64,000 nt of DNA, from contig VZSF01011322.1 in assembly GCA_013398295.1 (NCBI GenBank), forward strand, positions 124,001 to 188,000, read 5' to 3'. The notes under the pieces are model-generated. The model saw only the letters and a list, made by a program, of their open reading frames with translations. It was not told the origin of the DNA and searched no databases. The DNA is from Chionis minor (taxonomy: Eukaryota > Chordata > Aves > Charadriiformes > Chionididae). A program made the translations under genes and the position numbers. This document shows, piece after piece, positions 35,922 through 49,357 of this stretch (its first letter is position 1; each line of letters starts with the position of its first letter).

Positions 35922-38394
35922 AGCTGTCACAAAACTCACCAGGCAGAAAAGTCCCTTTTTTCAGCAGGATGTTACCGTATTTTCTTTTTTTCTTTTTTTT
36001 TTTTTTTTTAAATACAGACATCAGCATCTGCCAAAGCCAATTTAACATGGTTCACAAGAACTCTGTGATCAATAGCAGCAGTTAATGTGTGGGATGGTTA
36101 CACTGGACATAAAACAATTTGCAACAGGAAAAATAAAATAAATCGATGTTTTCCTTTAAATGAAAATTTTGTGTAGAATTTTTCCCAACCTGGAAGTTTT
36201 TACCTGAAGTTCATAGGAATTCATAAAATGTTTTCCATGAGCCACTCCTCTTTTTTCTGGGGAAGGAATGGCAGCCAAAACAGTTGCTGCAGTTCTACCA
36301 GGTGCCTGAGGGGTTTTGATGTTACAGGGACATTTTCTCCTTGGGAGATGGCTCAGGTGACACTGGGACAGGGACCTGCTACTGCCCATCTGTGTGAAAT
36401 ACAGCCTTCATATTACGAAAAGAATTAAACCAAAACATACCATTTGTACCCACGTTTTGCCTTCACGTGCATTTTCCAAGTAATGAAGGACTCAGGCGCC
36501 ACTTCCCGCAACCGATGCGCTGATGTGACACTTCCATTTCAAGGCTCGGATTTTGTGGGAAGCGCGGCCGTGGCGTGTCTCCTGCCCAGCCCCCAGCATC
36601 CCCCATCACCGTTATTTGCCAGCATCTCCTGCCCATCCTCCCTGCTCATGTGCGTCAGAAACAGAATTTCTGGGGAGAGAAAAACCCCTAAAGTTCCAAA
36701 TGTTACAGAACAGAAAAAGCTTTGCCTTAAATGAGAACTTTGCAAAATCAATAGCGCAGATGTTGCAGTCACAAGTAAGAAAATCATATTTCATTAACGT
36801 GACTTTTAGGGTGGGTTTTGGTTTGGTTTTTTTTTTCCCCGCTAAATTCAATGTAAGCTGCTTCAGATTAAACAAATCTGCCACTTTCAGATCATTTTGT
36901 CTCTGCTGAGGACTGTCTGAAAAAAGTAAGTCCTGCAAGGACGCAGAGCCCTTCTTCTCTTGCAAACACAACGGCAACTGCCCTACTATTTTTTTTTCTT
37001 CACGTATAAAAGGCAAATTCCTCTGCGCAGGAATTTCTATAGGCAGCTGCAGGCAACACAGGGCCCGCACCTGAGTAATTAGGACCAAAACACGCTCTTT
37101 TTGCTCATCAGAGCATACAGAGAATTCAGGATATTGCAGTCAAGGCTGGTTCTCGAGGCACGGGAGGGTCTGGGTTCAAGGACCGACTTTGGGCTGGGGC
37201 TGTGATCATTGCACTAAACTCACAGAAAATATCCCACCCCGCAAAGCACAAAATCCAGCCTAAAATGCCATGGGTAGGAACCCATTAGAGAAAAGCAAGG
37301 TGTGGGTTTTTTTGTCCTCCCAGCACCAAAGAGCAGCTGCAGCTTCCCACTGGTCAGGCAGGAATAAGAGGAACATTTTAATTGGACTTAAAACTTCTGC
37401 TACTGAAACAGAACCAGAGCTGCCGCCGACCGTCGTGCCTGCAGAGCAGATGCTCCTCTTACACATGAAACCGTGCAAAACCCTACAGAGGGCTTTGTGG
37501 CTTCATTCCTTTTATTCTAGCTGGCTTTTCTACCCACAGCTACGCTGCCTAAAGAGAAAGGACACGTTTACCCACTACGCTCAGGTGGTTTTTCCATCTC
37601 TGGCCAGAAAGGTACTTTCACAGAAGTCAAACAGAGGTTGAGGAGGAGAGAATCCCTCCATCATCCCAGTATTTTCACCAGCTTAAGTATTTCACGCATC
37701 AGCTGTGGGATTTCACAGGACTATGTAATAGGCTGCCCACAGCAAGCCCAAAATTAAAACAATTTAACTTTCAAAGGCTTCAGCCTGCAGAAAGACATAA
37801 TCTTATTTGTATTGAATTAATTTATTTTTTGAAATTAACTTTGTTGAAAGAAGCTTTTTTACAAGACTTTGCTGATAAAGGACACCAACCACAATATAAA
37901 TATAAATTATCCAATTTTAAAAGCCTGTCTTTCAGCTCAAAGAAGCACCACGACTACTTGGTAATTCCCCAAGGTGAGGCCGAGAATATAATGCACTGGC
38001 TGACATGTAATAGTTGTCTCGCAAGTGAAGAGTAAAGAGCGACTTAGGGAATTTTAGCATGCAGGAAGACTAACATGTCTATTAAAAGAAAAATGTGAAC
38101 TCCGGGTCTCTCATCAGGGACTCATTTAAACGCAATTTTGCTAAATTAACTGCACTAAGGAGCCAGCGGAGGAAGGCTAACTGTAAACCCAGATAAAATA
38201 GTACTTCTTTGGTAATAGCAATTCATATTAAAGGACCCCAGTGGATAATAAGTCACTAATAGGTAAACATTTTTTTAATCCAATATATCCTAAAACAAGC
38301 CCAGAACTCAGCCCGTCATGCTCTTATCTGGTAAACTGAGGTTTTACGTGTTTCACTGAAGAATTCCAAACGCGTCATTTATACCTAAGTCAGG
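35922..38394. other. Non-coding unique sequence, no gene seen
   Basis: An interrupted T-run at 35980-36009 lies just right of the second LTR. The longest frames are 158 codons on the minus strand (36612-37088) and 123 codons on the plus strand (37270-37641), with rival frames opposite and no domain. An AT-rich block at about 37790-37920 is repeat-free. No gene is supported. Confidence 0.6.
35980..36009. repeat. Interrupted poly-T tract
   Basis: T-runs broken by single C residues. Low complexity only. Confidence 0.9.
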
Positions 38395-38640
38395 AAGGGA
38401 AAGAGATTGGGACCTGTTAGTCTGGCCTCAAACATATGCGAGACTTCAAAAAGAGATTTTAAAAGGCAAGAACGGCTGGCAAACGCGATATACCGCAACA
38501 TGGGTTTACCAAATGATGCCAGATCAGCACAGTACCTTTCTTTGACAAACTATTGCTTATACAGAATAAGTGTCTGTCCTGCTAAGGATAAGTGGGACAG
38601 AAAAAATTTTTCCCGGAATGCTTACAGTACTTAATAATTT
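38395..38640 (+). mobile_element. Ancient CR1-type LINE relic, RT palm entry region
   Basis: The plus-strand reading at 38407-38430 gives L-G-P-V-S-L-A-S, matching the Y-R-P-V-S-L-T-S motif of CR1-clade reverse transcriptases. About 65 bases later GCAACATGGGTTTACC (38495-38510) corresponds to the Q-H-G-F-T motif, and the following TTTCTTTGACAAACTATTGCTT fits the F-F-D-x-V-T segment, in the right order. Frame is largely kept over 75 codons although key residues differ (for example N-M-G-L for Q-H-G-F). It is an inactive old fragment, not a host gene. Confidence 0.6.
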
Positions 38641-39754
38641 CCTGCAATCCACCTGTTTGTGGAGGACCTGATGTGAAATCTTCCCCTGTCACCCAGCTGG
38701 TCCCAGGGTCTGGAGCGACGGTTATCAGCCGCCTCATATCGATATGGCTTCCAAAAGGCTGGCAGCGGTGAGAAGGCGCGTGCTAAGAAATCACCAAAAG
38801 TGGAAATATCCCGTATAAAACCATGCCAAGGGAAGCTCTCTGTGCAAGACAGGCAGAGAAAATCCCCAGGGAGGAAGGAGCTGCCGCCCGCTGGTGAGCA
38901 CCATGAGATGCTTCAGGGAAATGAAAGTGCTATGCCCTAACGCGCACCTGAATGTAATTTATTTTAATTGGTGTACACTCGAGAACATTGGCATTCTATC
39001 TGTATTTAATAGCATGACAATGGAGGAACTCTTCATGGGATGCAAGGGCAGGATGGAAAATCACTGGAGCCAAAAGAGGATGGAGCTTTCCAGAGGGTGT
39101 CCCAGCAGGGAAACGCCATCTCCTCACGACTGATGGGGACAGGTTGGACTCAGTCTGCCTGAAGCCAAAATCCTCTGTCTGGACCCAGCAACACTGCCTA
39201 GATGGGATGTGTGGGATGGGCAGGGAGGTTCACGCGTGGGTTCTCCAGCTGCAGGACCAAGGGTGGGCTTCACCCCCCCTCGGGCAGGATTCGATAGGCA
39301 CATTTAGGCTATAACCCAAAGGGGGCTCACACAGACATAACCCAGACCAGGGAATATGAGAAGGGGGGTGGGACGTCCCACCAGTGTCCCTGGCTGGTGC
39401 TCCATTACAACAGGCAGCTGGGCATCTCCCAGCCATCACCTAAAATTCCAGACACCATGAATTTCCAGTCATACTTCACAGGTAGATCCTTTTTATGGGA
39501 AAGGACATGCATGTGCAAGCTCTTCCATGCGTTTTCTGGATTAGGGCTCTAAGAACAAGCTTTCACATTTCCTGACTGCTGCACATTTCAATTATATTTG
39601 TAATATATTGGATTTCACTCTTAAGAGAACATTCCCTCTAATGCTATAAAAACATTCCCCTCATTACTTTCTGAAATTTAAAGATGGCAACACTTGGAGA
39701 CAAAGAGGTTTTTTCAAAGCACTGGGCAGTTACTAATGATAATTACAAAAGATT
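38641..39754. other. Non-coding sequence, no gene seen
   Basis: Between two ancient CR1 fragments. No recognisable repeat or exon. A 79-codon frame at 38894-39133 has no domain. Confidence 0.55.
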
Positions 39755-39900
39755 AAATTTTCAACATAATTAGCCAGTGACAGGTCAATAAAATCCCTAG
39801 GCCAGATGGCTTCTTAATTGAGTTTTCAAAGAAATTCGGTAATTATAGGAACCGCCCTTAGATATACTCAACTTTTCTTTTTAATGAAATTGCATAATAC
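39755..39900 (+). mobile_element. Ancient CR1-type LINE relic, N-terminal RT region
   Basis: AATAAAATCCCTAGGCCAGATGG (about 39786-39808) resembles the codons for K-S-P-G-P-D-G, the characteristic entry motif of CR1-clade reverse transcriptases, with one base lost so that P-G and P-D-G fall in different frames. The following GAGTTTTCAAAGAAATTCGGTAATTATAGGAAC parallels the family's GAGTTCTGAAAGAACTC stretch. It lies downstream of the 38.4-kb fragment although this motif is upstream in the element, so the two are separate insertions or a rearranged one. Confidence 0.45.
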
Positions 39901-40674
39901 CAGATTATGCAAGAAAGACCAGAATGAGCTTTCGCAAACTGAACAAAGACCTTTGCATCACCAGCTCCTGTACGTCTCTTCCTACCCATCGCCCCTGCAA
40001 GAAACTCTCCCGTTATCTACGGCTAAAATCAATACATTAATCCGTATAGATCAGCCTGGATTAATGCGAGAGACTGCTTTCACGTCACAACACCGATAGT
40101 TTTTCCTAGAGGCAATCTGTTACTACATACTACGTGATGGGCTGAAAAATAAATAATAAATCAACATTTCAGCTGGGTGAAAACAGGATATTTTGATTTG
40201 CACGTAAAACCTATAAAAAACCAGAGCACCTCTATACAGGGGTTCCATTTTTTAGCCACAAACACCTCATTTTGAATTCCCTGCCCCAGGGCTGCAGCTC
40301 CACGCAGGGCAGGAGGGTTTCTGAGCACGTTTACATGACACCGGCAACGGGTTCGTTAACACAATCAGAGCAAAGCCAAATGTGAGCAATGCATTGCCCC
40401 TTGTTTTATGGCACAACAGATGAGTAAACTTGGAATTTATTGGTTTTTTATGCAAATTAAACGTCACCTGGGGAAAATTTGCAATTTCTGCTCTAATTTG
40501 GAAAAATACTGATAAGCCATTTTTTGAGCTGTGGTAACATCTTTTCTAATTCAAGTCTTGCTCGATGTTCAACAGCACGCGATAATCTCCCACCAGGACA
40601 TCCCCCTGTGCCCCTTTAGATTTCCTGAACTAAAATCCCAATCCCAAATTGCAACCTGCCACGTGTGGGCTGCA
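39901..40674. other. Non-coding unique sequence, no gene seen
   Basis: AT-rich unique sequence before the CpG island. A 93-codon frame at 39818-40099 partly reads through the CR1 relic. No exon or regulatory signal is clear. Confidence 0.6.
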
Positions 40675-40985
40675 AAACCCGCGCTGTGCACGACTCAGTG
40701 CCGCGCTGACGAAATACGCTGCATTTTATTAAGGCATATCGCCTCCGCAGACGTCAGGCGGGCACTGGCCCCGCACACAGTGTGACCAGTGGCCGTGGCG
40801 AGGGTCCCCCGGCGGGCAAGTCCCCGGGACGGGCTCGCTGCTGCCCTCGCACCCCGCTCCGGGCTGAGACACGGCGCCTTCGCCTCCCGCATCCCTGCCC
40901 AGCACCAGGCAGGCAGAGAATCGCGTTCAACACTTGCTCCATGGCGCAACGGGGAAAACGAAGCGGGATAAGGAGCAGCGCTGGA
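40675..40985. promoter_or_regulatory. Orphan CpG island
   Basis: I count about 32 CpG dinucleotides in about 300 bases (for example TGCCGCGCTGACG, CCCCCGGCGGGC and TCGCGTTC), with GC near 65%, between AT-rich flanks. It meets the classical criteria of an island in length, GC and CpG density. No coding exon is recognisable within it. Frames of 60-101 codons on both strands are open because of composition. It could be an alternative or non-coding RNA promoter, an intragenic island or a germline-unmethylated enhancer. Its strand cannot be set. Confidence 0.6.
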
Positions 40986-41947
40986 TGTAGAAATTAACAC
41001 ACACCCACAAATTAACGCAAGTTCAGAGCCAGTCTCTCTGATTGTCTTTGCTGTCCACCTTGATTGAAATTACTCCTTTTTGCCCCTTTGTGGAATGAAT
41101 TTTTCACTAAGTCACACACTAAAGTGGACAGTGTTTGGGTTGTCATTAACGTACCGTGAAACGTCCCGGGACAAAAGCTGTTGCGCGGTCCTGCTGCTGC
41201 GCTGTACCCAGATGCTTCTCCATCCACGGTAACGTATAATAACGAACCCCCAGAGCAACTCGTAATTCCTCCTATTGCTATTTTAAATGGTAATAACCTC
41301 TATCAGCACTCAACGGCCGTAGCCCAAAACACAAGCGCGGCTTCGCTGCAGACGTTGCGCATTATCGCAGCAAGGTACGGTCTGCGCAGCTGGCTCAGCT
41401 TCGCAACTAGGAAGAAACACAGCACAACTCGCTAGAGGCGAGGCCGGTGCTATTACCATGGATGTGGATCTGCAGCTGAGCTTTCTCCAGGCTCATCCTA
41501 ATCAGTATTTCAGCCATTTTCTTGAACAAATTCTCTACTCAGCAGCAGCTTGAATAAAACATACCCTTAAAGCCTAACTAAAGTTAAAGACGTGGATTTC
41601 CGTGTTTATTCTAAAATGCTAACTTTTGACTTCACGCTGCCCTGTGACTACACCAAAAAGGAATTTCCAGGTGGTTAGGAACCTCCAGGGCCATCCAGCT
41701 TGGCCCCCTACCCCTGGCCTGGCGGGGACCTGCTCCCAGTCACACTCCTCAGCATCTCCTTCAACCTCCACCACCCGCCGGGCACTGAGCAGCAACCAGC
41801 ACCGTGTGCCAAGTAGTTAAAGCCCTGTTTAAAATTAATAATTGGCATATCATCCACTATATTCTTGATTTTCTCCCAGCTCCAATATTTACAGCGAAGG
41901 CTCTGCCCTTTCTCCGCACAACCACCTCTTCTTTATAGAGTCCTGGA

Positions 41948-41957
<10 letters not shown>

Positions 41958-41984
<27 letters not shown>
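41958..41984. repeat. (ATT)9 microsatellite
   Basis: Nine perfect ATT units preceded by a T-run (41948-41957). Confidence 0.97.
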
Positions 41985-44014
41985 TTCGTTCTAGGGACTG
42001 GTTTTATCATTTCACCATCAGACTAGCCTGCTGTGCCTGTATTGTTGAACAAAATTATATATGAAATCATGTGTAGTAAGGGTCTGGATGAGAGCCACAG
42101 ACAACGCGACAAAGTCTTGCTAAAGTCAAACACAGATGACCAACATACTCTAACAGTTATGGCAATGCTTCATTGTTTTCAAAATTTACCACACGATCTA
42201 AGTGCTACGGACAACAGACAGAAGATTTTTATACCAAATAAGAGGCAATCTCCTACACCAGATATGCATATAATTTAAATGGAAGACCGTATTTAAAAAC
42301 AGACACTTCATTCTGTAGAAGGAGATAGCTGGGGACTGGGTTGCATTAAAACACTTGTGGATGCTTCCCAACAGAAATCACCATGGATCATAATGTACAG
42401 ATGCAACGTTAAATAACAAGTTAATTCATGTATCAAAGAAAATGGTGACAGCTTCTTTATTACCTCTATATCTTAACTCATTAAGGAAACGACCTCTCCT
42501 CCGCTGCAAAGCAAGTGCTGTATTTATTGCTACTGACATTTCATCAATGCCAAGGTGAACTAGATCTCACTTTTGCAAATCCCCACAACTCTCATTAGTG
42601 AACGATAAAGATTCATACACAAACCTGGAAGTGTCTAGGAAGAAAGAAGGTAGGTGATGAACAGTGGTTGGGACAATAAATCTCTGGCTGACTGCTGACA
42701 GCGTGACTGCTGTATGTTAAATAGGACTTTATAAAGAGGAATGCAAAAGAGCTGTAACGACAGCATGTATCACTAATAGATTGAGGTATAATCAAATTTG
42801 TTTAAATTCACATGATTCGTAAGCCAGCGGTGAAGATTTAAAGAGACTTATGTTCATACTACTCCGTCCTGTCACATCATTTATTAACTTTTTCCTGCGA
42901 ACAGAGACGACCTGCCCCCACAGTCTCCTTATTCTGTTCTTAGTGGCACCTACCATTTCCCAGAAAATGATCTGCTTTCCAGACACGAAGACGCAAGGAA
43001 TGAGAGCAAAACATGCAAATGGTCTCCTGCTGTCAGCTGAGGATGCTGCAACTGCAAATGCCAGTCGGGGCTCCCAGGCCAGCTTGAGTCAAGAAATACC
43101 GGGTAGGAAAACCATCTCGAATCCAAAAAGTGAACTCAATACCCTGTTAAAAACACATATTCACGTAACAAAATTCTCAAGTGTAAATGCTTGTAACACA
43201 GCCCTGGTCTTGCTGCTGTGCAGGAATTAAATCCAAAGGAGTGGAGGAAGGCACCGGTGCCCTGTGCACGTTGAGGTGTGCCAGGACAGCTACGGCAGCT
43301 CCTCACCCCAACCACTGTCTCCCCTCCAGGAGAGAGGGGTCTTGGGTTTGGGACGTGGCCACTCTTGGATGCCCGATGCCTACCCTGACCTGCGCCCAAA
43401 GCACCGATCACCCGGGCATAGGGCACAAGCCTGTCCATTCTGCTGCAGCAGAGGAAATGAAGGTCAGATCTGTAAAAACACCTGAAAAGAATATTAAGTT
43501 CTACTGACTTCTTGAGAAGGTATGCGCTGCAGCTCCGAAAAGTGGGCGATACAGCTTTTTATTAGTCGTCTTGTGCTTTATCCTCAGGAGAAGGGAGTGG
43601 GTGCAGATGCAGCCGTGACCCTCTCTCTGCACCAGCACCGCAGACGAGCAGTGCTTCTGTTACAACATTTTAAAAAAATGAAAAAAAGCACCCAAAGTCA
43701 AGCTATGATCTCAAATGCCACCGTCATACCCAATCTACTGATCTGCCTTTGTCTCCAAAACAATGTACATAAATTCTTTCCCGGGGAAATAAAAAGCTGC
43801 GTATTCCTTTGATTTTCACCTCCAGAAGGAGCCCTACACAAGTCCCTCATTACGCTCCCATCCAGCCCAAAGCGCAACGCTCATCTTCGAAAGCACTTAC
43901 AGCACGGTGGCTGCTGTGCAAAAAAAGACTGAACAGGGAAAAAGAAGGAACAGGCTCTCTGCCAAGAGGGAACGTGAGTAATTTTCTGGGATGACATTTG
44001 TTTTATATTTGGGT

Positions 44015-44116
44015 GTCTATAGACATACCTATACATGCACATATATACACATACAGGTCTTTGGCTTGATTTCTGCGTGTAGGTGTATGCATATACACAC
44101 ATACACATCTATAGGA
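44015..44116. repeat. Degenerate TA/CA-rich tract
   Basis: Alternating purine-pyrimidine words (ACATATATACACATACA, ATGCATATACACACATACACA) flank a short unique core, giving a cryptic dinucleotide repeat bounded by TCTATAG words at 44019 and 44108. Confidence 0.75.
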
Positions 44117-47100
44117 TGCAGGGCATATCTCACCGGCTTCCACACTCATCGCTGTCGGAAAACTGTGTAGGAAGCTTTCCATTCAGAGCTGGGAGGAGCC
44201 AACGGCAGAAGATTAGGTGCTCTGGTCCCATCTCCACTCCTCGGCACCCAGCAATCCAAGATCAGTAGGTGATCCAACCCTACGGAGGTGAAGACGTGCC
44301 ATCAGTCAGGAGGACACGGCAAAGACAAAGAGTTCAAAGGCAGCAAAAGTTCTTACGTTGCAGATGGGAAACGTCAAAAGCGACCGACCTTCAAACAAGG
44401 TCTTCAAACAAGACCTTCCCACAAAAAGACGGTAAGTACTGGAAGATCTTCGTATTGGTTTCATTTGGGGCAAATGCTGATGGCACCAAGGAAAGCATTT
44501 GTCCTCCCAAGTAAAGCTGCAGTGGCAGGATCTGAACTTTTTTTTTGGGAAAGGGGGAAGGTGAGCATTACAGTGATTAACCACTGTGCCCCTGCTCCGC
44601 AGGAGACTTCTAGAGGTTGTAAAACTCTCGAATGCTGAACTGACAATCCAGAAAATAAGTAAAACCAGGAAACAGCCAAGCAGAGAAGCAGCAAAGAAAC
44701 TACAATTTTCTTTTTGGAAAATTATAAATAGTCTTTTGGATCAGTGAGTGTCATGTGTATTATGTATCGAGGGTTCAAAGTGTCATATCCAAAAAAGACT
44801 TTCAATCTCTCCCTTCATAACAAATATTTCTTTCTGAAGCGTTCCCTTGAGACTAGGAACTCTTCACACAAAAATCATGACACGATCAGAGTCCCTCAGA
44901 GTCACAGCGCAACGCCAGGTAAAGGAAAAGGAATAGCTCTGACACAGGGCAGTAGCTAAATGCACTTTTAACATATTTTATCCATCTACAATTATCAGAG
45001 TCTCTCAAAAATGCTTGGATTTTTTTTTTTTTCTCCAATTTCTTGGCAACATCCGAAGAAAGCCCAGCTATCTGGAGGGACTGGGGATATTTTGGGCAGG
45101 GGAGAGTCGTTCAAGAGTCTTGCTGAGTTTCAGGGGGCAGCTCAGGCTGGCTGTGCTCAGGTAGGTGCACAGGGGTTATCCCACTGGACCATCGCAACGT
45201 ACCTCCTAAATGAGGTTGTTAAAAAATGTTACGAACTGGAACATATTTGCAGTCGTTCCCAAGAGTTGATCTGAGCTATTTGAGACTTGTAACATAAATG
45301 AAGACTTCAAAAGCCACAGGCATGCTGAAGGAAGGTGCCTGGACTAACTTAGATGACACTGAAACAACACTTTTATTAGCTTTGGTGATGGCATGTTTTC
45401 CCTTTCAGGCAAAACCTTTCTGTCCCCGTGGAGCAGCGCGCTTGCTCTGTGACATGCCGGAGACGGCTCGCGGGAGCCTCTTGCTAGTTTGGGTCCCGAC
45501 TTGAAAAGGCAGGACAGCATCATTTCCCACCTCCACGCATCTCCGGACACCACTAAATCATACCCGCAACAAGGCAAGTCGCACAAATCACCCCTCATCT
45601 TTGTTTTTCAATTGACTTGTATGTTTTCTAAAAGCCCTTTACACACAGTCTATTTCAGACCAGGTCTGCGTCCTTCCAATCATAAAGCAAAATCCTTAAA
45701 TCTCCCTGCCCATCACACCCCCCCAGACCAGCGGCAGGGCTTTTACAACGTTTGGACAGCCAGCGTGAAACTCTTTGCAAGCTTCTGAACTAACACCCAT
45801 TTTTCTTACAAGGGAGCCAATGATAAATTTTGCCCAAGTGAAAATGAATGTTTAAACCTCTTTAGAGTTATAAGTAATGCTGAAGTCACTGCTCAAGGAC
45901 AGAAACCCAATACTTCGAGACCACCTGAATTTACCTAAACGGCCTTGCTGTTTTGCTGTTTTCTGATACCTCTCCTCGTATTAAGCAGGATTACTCCTCA
46001 TGATTCACTGAAACCAGGGATTTCAAGTACCCCAAGGAGTAAAATACCATAAGCATGCATCAGTACACTAAAATCAACAGGACCAAAGCGCTCACTCAAC
46101 ATAAGCAAACACATCCGGCTCTAGTCTCTAATTGAGCAGTTCCACAGCTTGAAAACATCGACGAGAGGTTTCACTCCCCCTGTACATCTCTTCCTGAACT
46201 CCCTGCCCCCCCGTCTGTTTTGTAACACTGTTTTTCAACCCTCAAAACTACCCAATTCTACAATTTTGGTCCATTAAGTATTGGGGTATAAATAGTAATT
46301 TAATAGTTTACGTGTAGTTTGATCGGGTCTTCCATAAACTGATGCACCATGAAGCGTGGCTCGCTCCTGTGCCGAAGAGCAAGCAGCCAGAGCGTCCTAC
46401 GCCAAATTCCCACGTATGACTGGAGGGATGATGAATTACCTTTCCATAGGACAAAGAGTAGAAGGTCTTTGGACCAGCTAAATGTCTAAATGACTTCTTC
46501 CAGCCACAAAACAGACCTAAATTTTTCCCTTATTAATGACTTTTTCTGAAGTCTCTTCGTAATTCCTCCCACTGTTGTAAGTCAAGCATTCGTGTCAAGT
46601 TCTTTTGATCTTCCTCCTCAATTATAGTGAGCAATTACCCCCTCCACTGGGCTTCTCAGCCACCTAATCATTCTTATCTCTTCTTTCTCCCGGAATCGAA
46701 TCCTTTCGGCTTTTTTGGAAGCTTGTTATTAAGACAGTGCTATACGTTTCCCAGGAATTCAGCAACAATATGTCACACCAAGGACTCCACAGACATTAGC
46801 CTTCCCTCTCATTTGCCCTTCAATTAATTTTAGAGATGAGGTGCACCTATCATGACTTGGATCTCTCACCTCTCAGGGGTCTTAAAGCCTCTGCCATCAA
46901 AAATGTGTTTGCTCTGATATCTGTATTTATAATTTTTCCTCCCAGCTGAAGAGTATTCAATCTTTCCTCCCAAAGCGATTAGCGCTGTGCTGCAAAGCCC
47001 TCATTCACAGCACCCCCCGTCGAGCCGAGGCATTTTTAGCCGACTGCTTGACACGCGGCAAAACCATCCCTCCCCTTCCCCGTGGCAGCTCAATAGCAGC

Positions 47101-49330
47101 TGACAAGGTGATGAAGCAGGAATCTAAAAAGTGTGCATTTTTAATGCGCGTTAAAGCTTTCGGAGACCTACGAGCCTCAAAAGGAAACTTGTGTCCTTAC
47201 TAGTGAAGGAGAAAACGTCAGAGACTGCGTTTGCACAGGGACAGACCTCCTGAAACTGACTCCAAAATACACGCGCAGTTCTTCATGAGAGCATCGCGTT
47301 GACCAGCACCACAGCCCACGTGACATTTATGGCTACACTGCACTGAGACACGTCTTCTTACATGCCTTTTTTTACTATTGATGGCAGGCAAACTATGGTC
47401 TACTACTCATCTCAACGAGCGTTGGCTTCAGAGACGGGGCTGAGTGGCATTGCTGGGTGCAAACAGCACAGGCTGGCACGGTCGGCCACGCACCGCACCG
47501 TTCCGTGCACACTCATCAGCCCCGCTCACGTGCATGAGCATGGTCTTGTGGAAGCCAATGCTTTGGATGAACCACTGGGTCTTCCACTGACCCCCCAGAA
47601 GCCCAACACCCCCAGCACAACCTGCAGAAATGGCGACCGTGCCTCTGGCCAGCCCGGGCGGCTCCATCTTTCCTCACCAACAGGACAGAGAAGATACTAG
47701 GACCACATCTCTGCAAAGCAAGGACCACGTTAGAAGAGCTGTTAAACTCCCGGCTTTAAATAGAGGCCACAGCTGGCTGCACTCCTCTAAAGCAAAGGGC
47801 ACGGTCTGCCTTATGGTGACAAAAAGCAAGTCTTTCGTGAAGCATTAAAGCTGTGGTGAAAATTAAAACCATTACTTCCAAGCTTCTGCATTTCCACAAG
47901 TTACTTCTTTAAAGACAGAACACGCAATGGGGTTGTTTTTTTTTAAAAATATAATTAATGACCTAATCTTCACAACAAGAAATTTTGAAGTAGGTCAAAA
48001 ATTAGTGAGGGAACTGGAATAATATTTATTCAAAACCAGCCCTGTTCATCCATCATTTCTTGTTTTCAACTACTAAATGACTAAGTACCTAAAAAATAGC
48101 ATTCTGCCTCATTGCACGCATCAAGTTCATAACTTTCAGTATCCACAAAATTCAGGTTTATTTCTGCTGGAAAAAATAGTTGCAAGCATGTTAGCTTCTT
48201 CTGATTGTTATTATGCAGAAGAACAGTAACTATGTGGACTGTATTTAATACACTTGAGTTGAGATGACTGGAAATAATACTACTTACAGAAAAAAAAAAT
48301 TTGCAGTATCTAAGAAGAGGATTTTTTCATTCAGTGAACGCGTATACAGAAAAATTGTATTCCACTCTTTTATGTTCGACCGTTTACTGCTTTTTCTTTT
48401 TTTTTTCCACCATTTTATCACGGAATGTGAAGAAGAGGAGAAAGCAGTGACACGAGACAGACCCCAAGAAGAGATCACTGCAAGGATTACACAGGATAGC
48501 TCTTTGCCAGCAGTCACTGGTTTCCATTTAGCTCTGGTGGGCCAGAAGAACCCCAAGGTGTGATTTTGGTGTGTCTAAGCCTACGAGGTACAACCACGCC
48601 AAGCATCACTCTACAAAGCCTTTCACACCAGGGACATTCCCCGTCCTGTAGGCACAAAACTCAGAAGCCATCAGCTTTGAAATTTAAAAAAAAGACATTG
48701 TTGATCCTAAATACACCAGTTCTGGCATTACGTTCAGCAAAAAAAAATAATCACTTATGTTCCTCAAGAGACAGCAATTCTTCGTTCGTTATGACAATTG
48801 ATTGTTTTAAGCAATCCAGCACTGTAAGAATTTATGGTCACAGTCAATATATCAGTTAATTTTCTACTTGTAAGAAAAAATTCTGCTAAATAAAACATGC
48901 AAAGGCAATAAAATGTATGTTATTCAAACAGGAACAGAATAGATTATCAGCTAGTCTGTATGTCCTACATCTGATTAAAAGTATTCTCTTTGCTGTATTC
49001 ATTTGTTAATTATTGGGGTTTGGTAAATCCACTCCAGCCCGAGACCCCTTTTGTGGCCGTGGGCATCCAGCCCTGGGAAAGCCTGGGAAGGGCTTTCCAC
49101 AGCAGGGATGTGTTTCTACATGCACCAAGAGTGGGGAAAACCAGGATTAAAACAATTCTTCATTTCCCCAGGTAATTCCCGGGGATGCAAGCGTGAACAG
49201 GAGCCACGGGCACCCGGCTGCTGCTCCTTCCTGGTCGCTCACCAAAGGCGGAATTGCTGCAGTGACCTTCAGCGTTCCAACTTTGCTCTGAAAATAGGGT
49301 TTATTTAATATTGTTTCCATAGATTTCCAT

Positions 49331-49357
49331 TTCTTTTTTTTTTTTTTTTCTTTTTTT
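49331..49357. repeat. Interrupted poly-T tract
   Basis: Two T-runs separated by a single C. Low complexity only. Confidence 0.9.
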
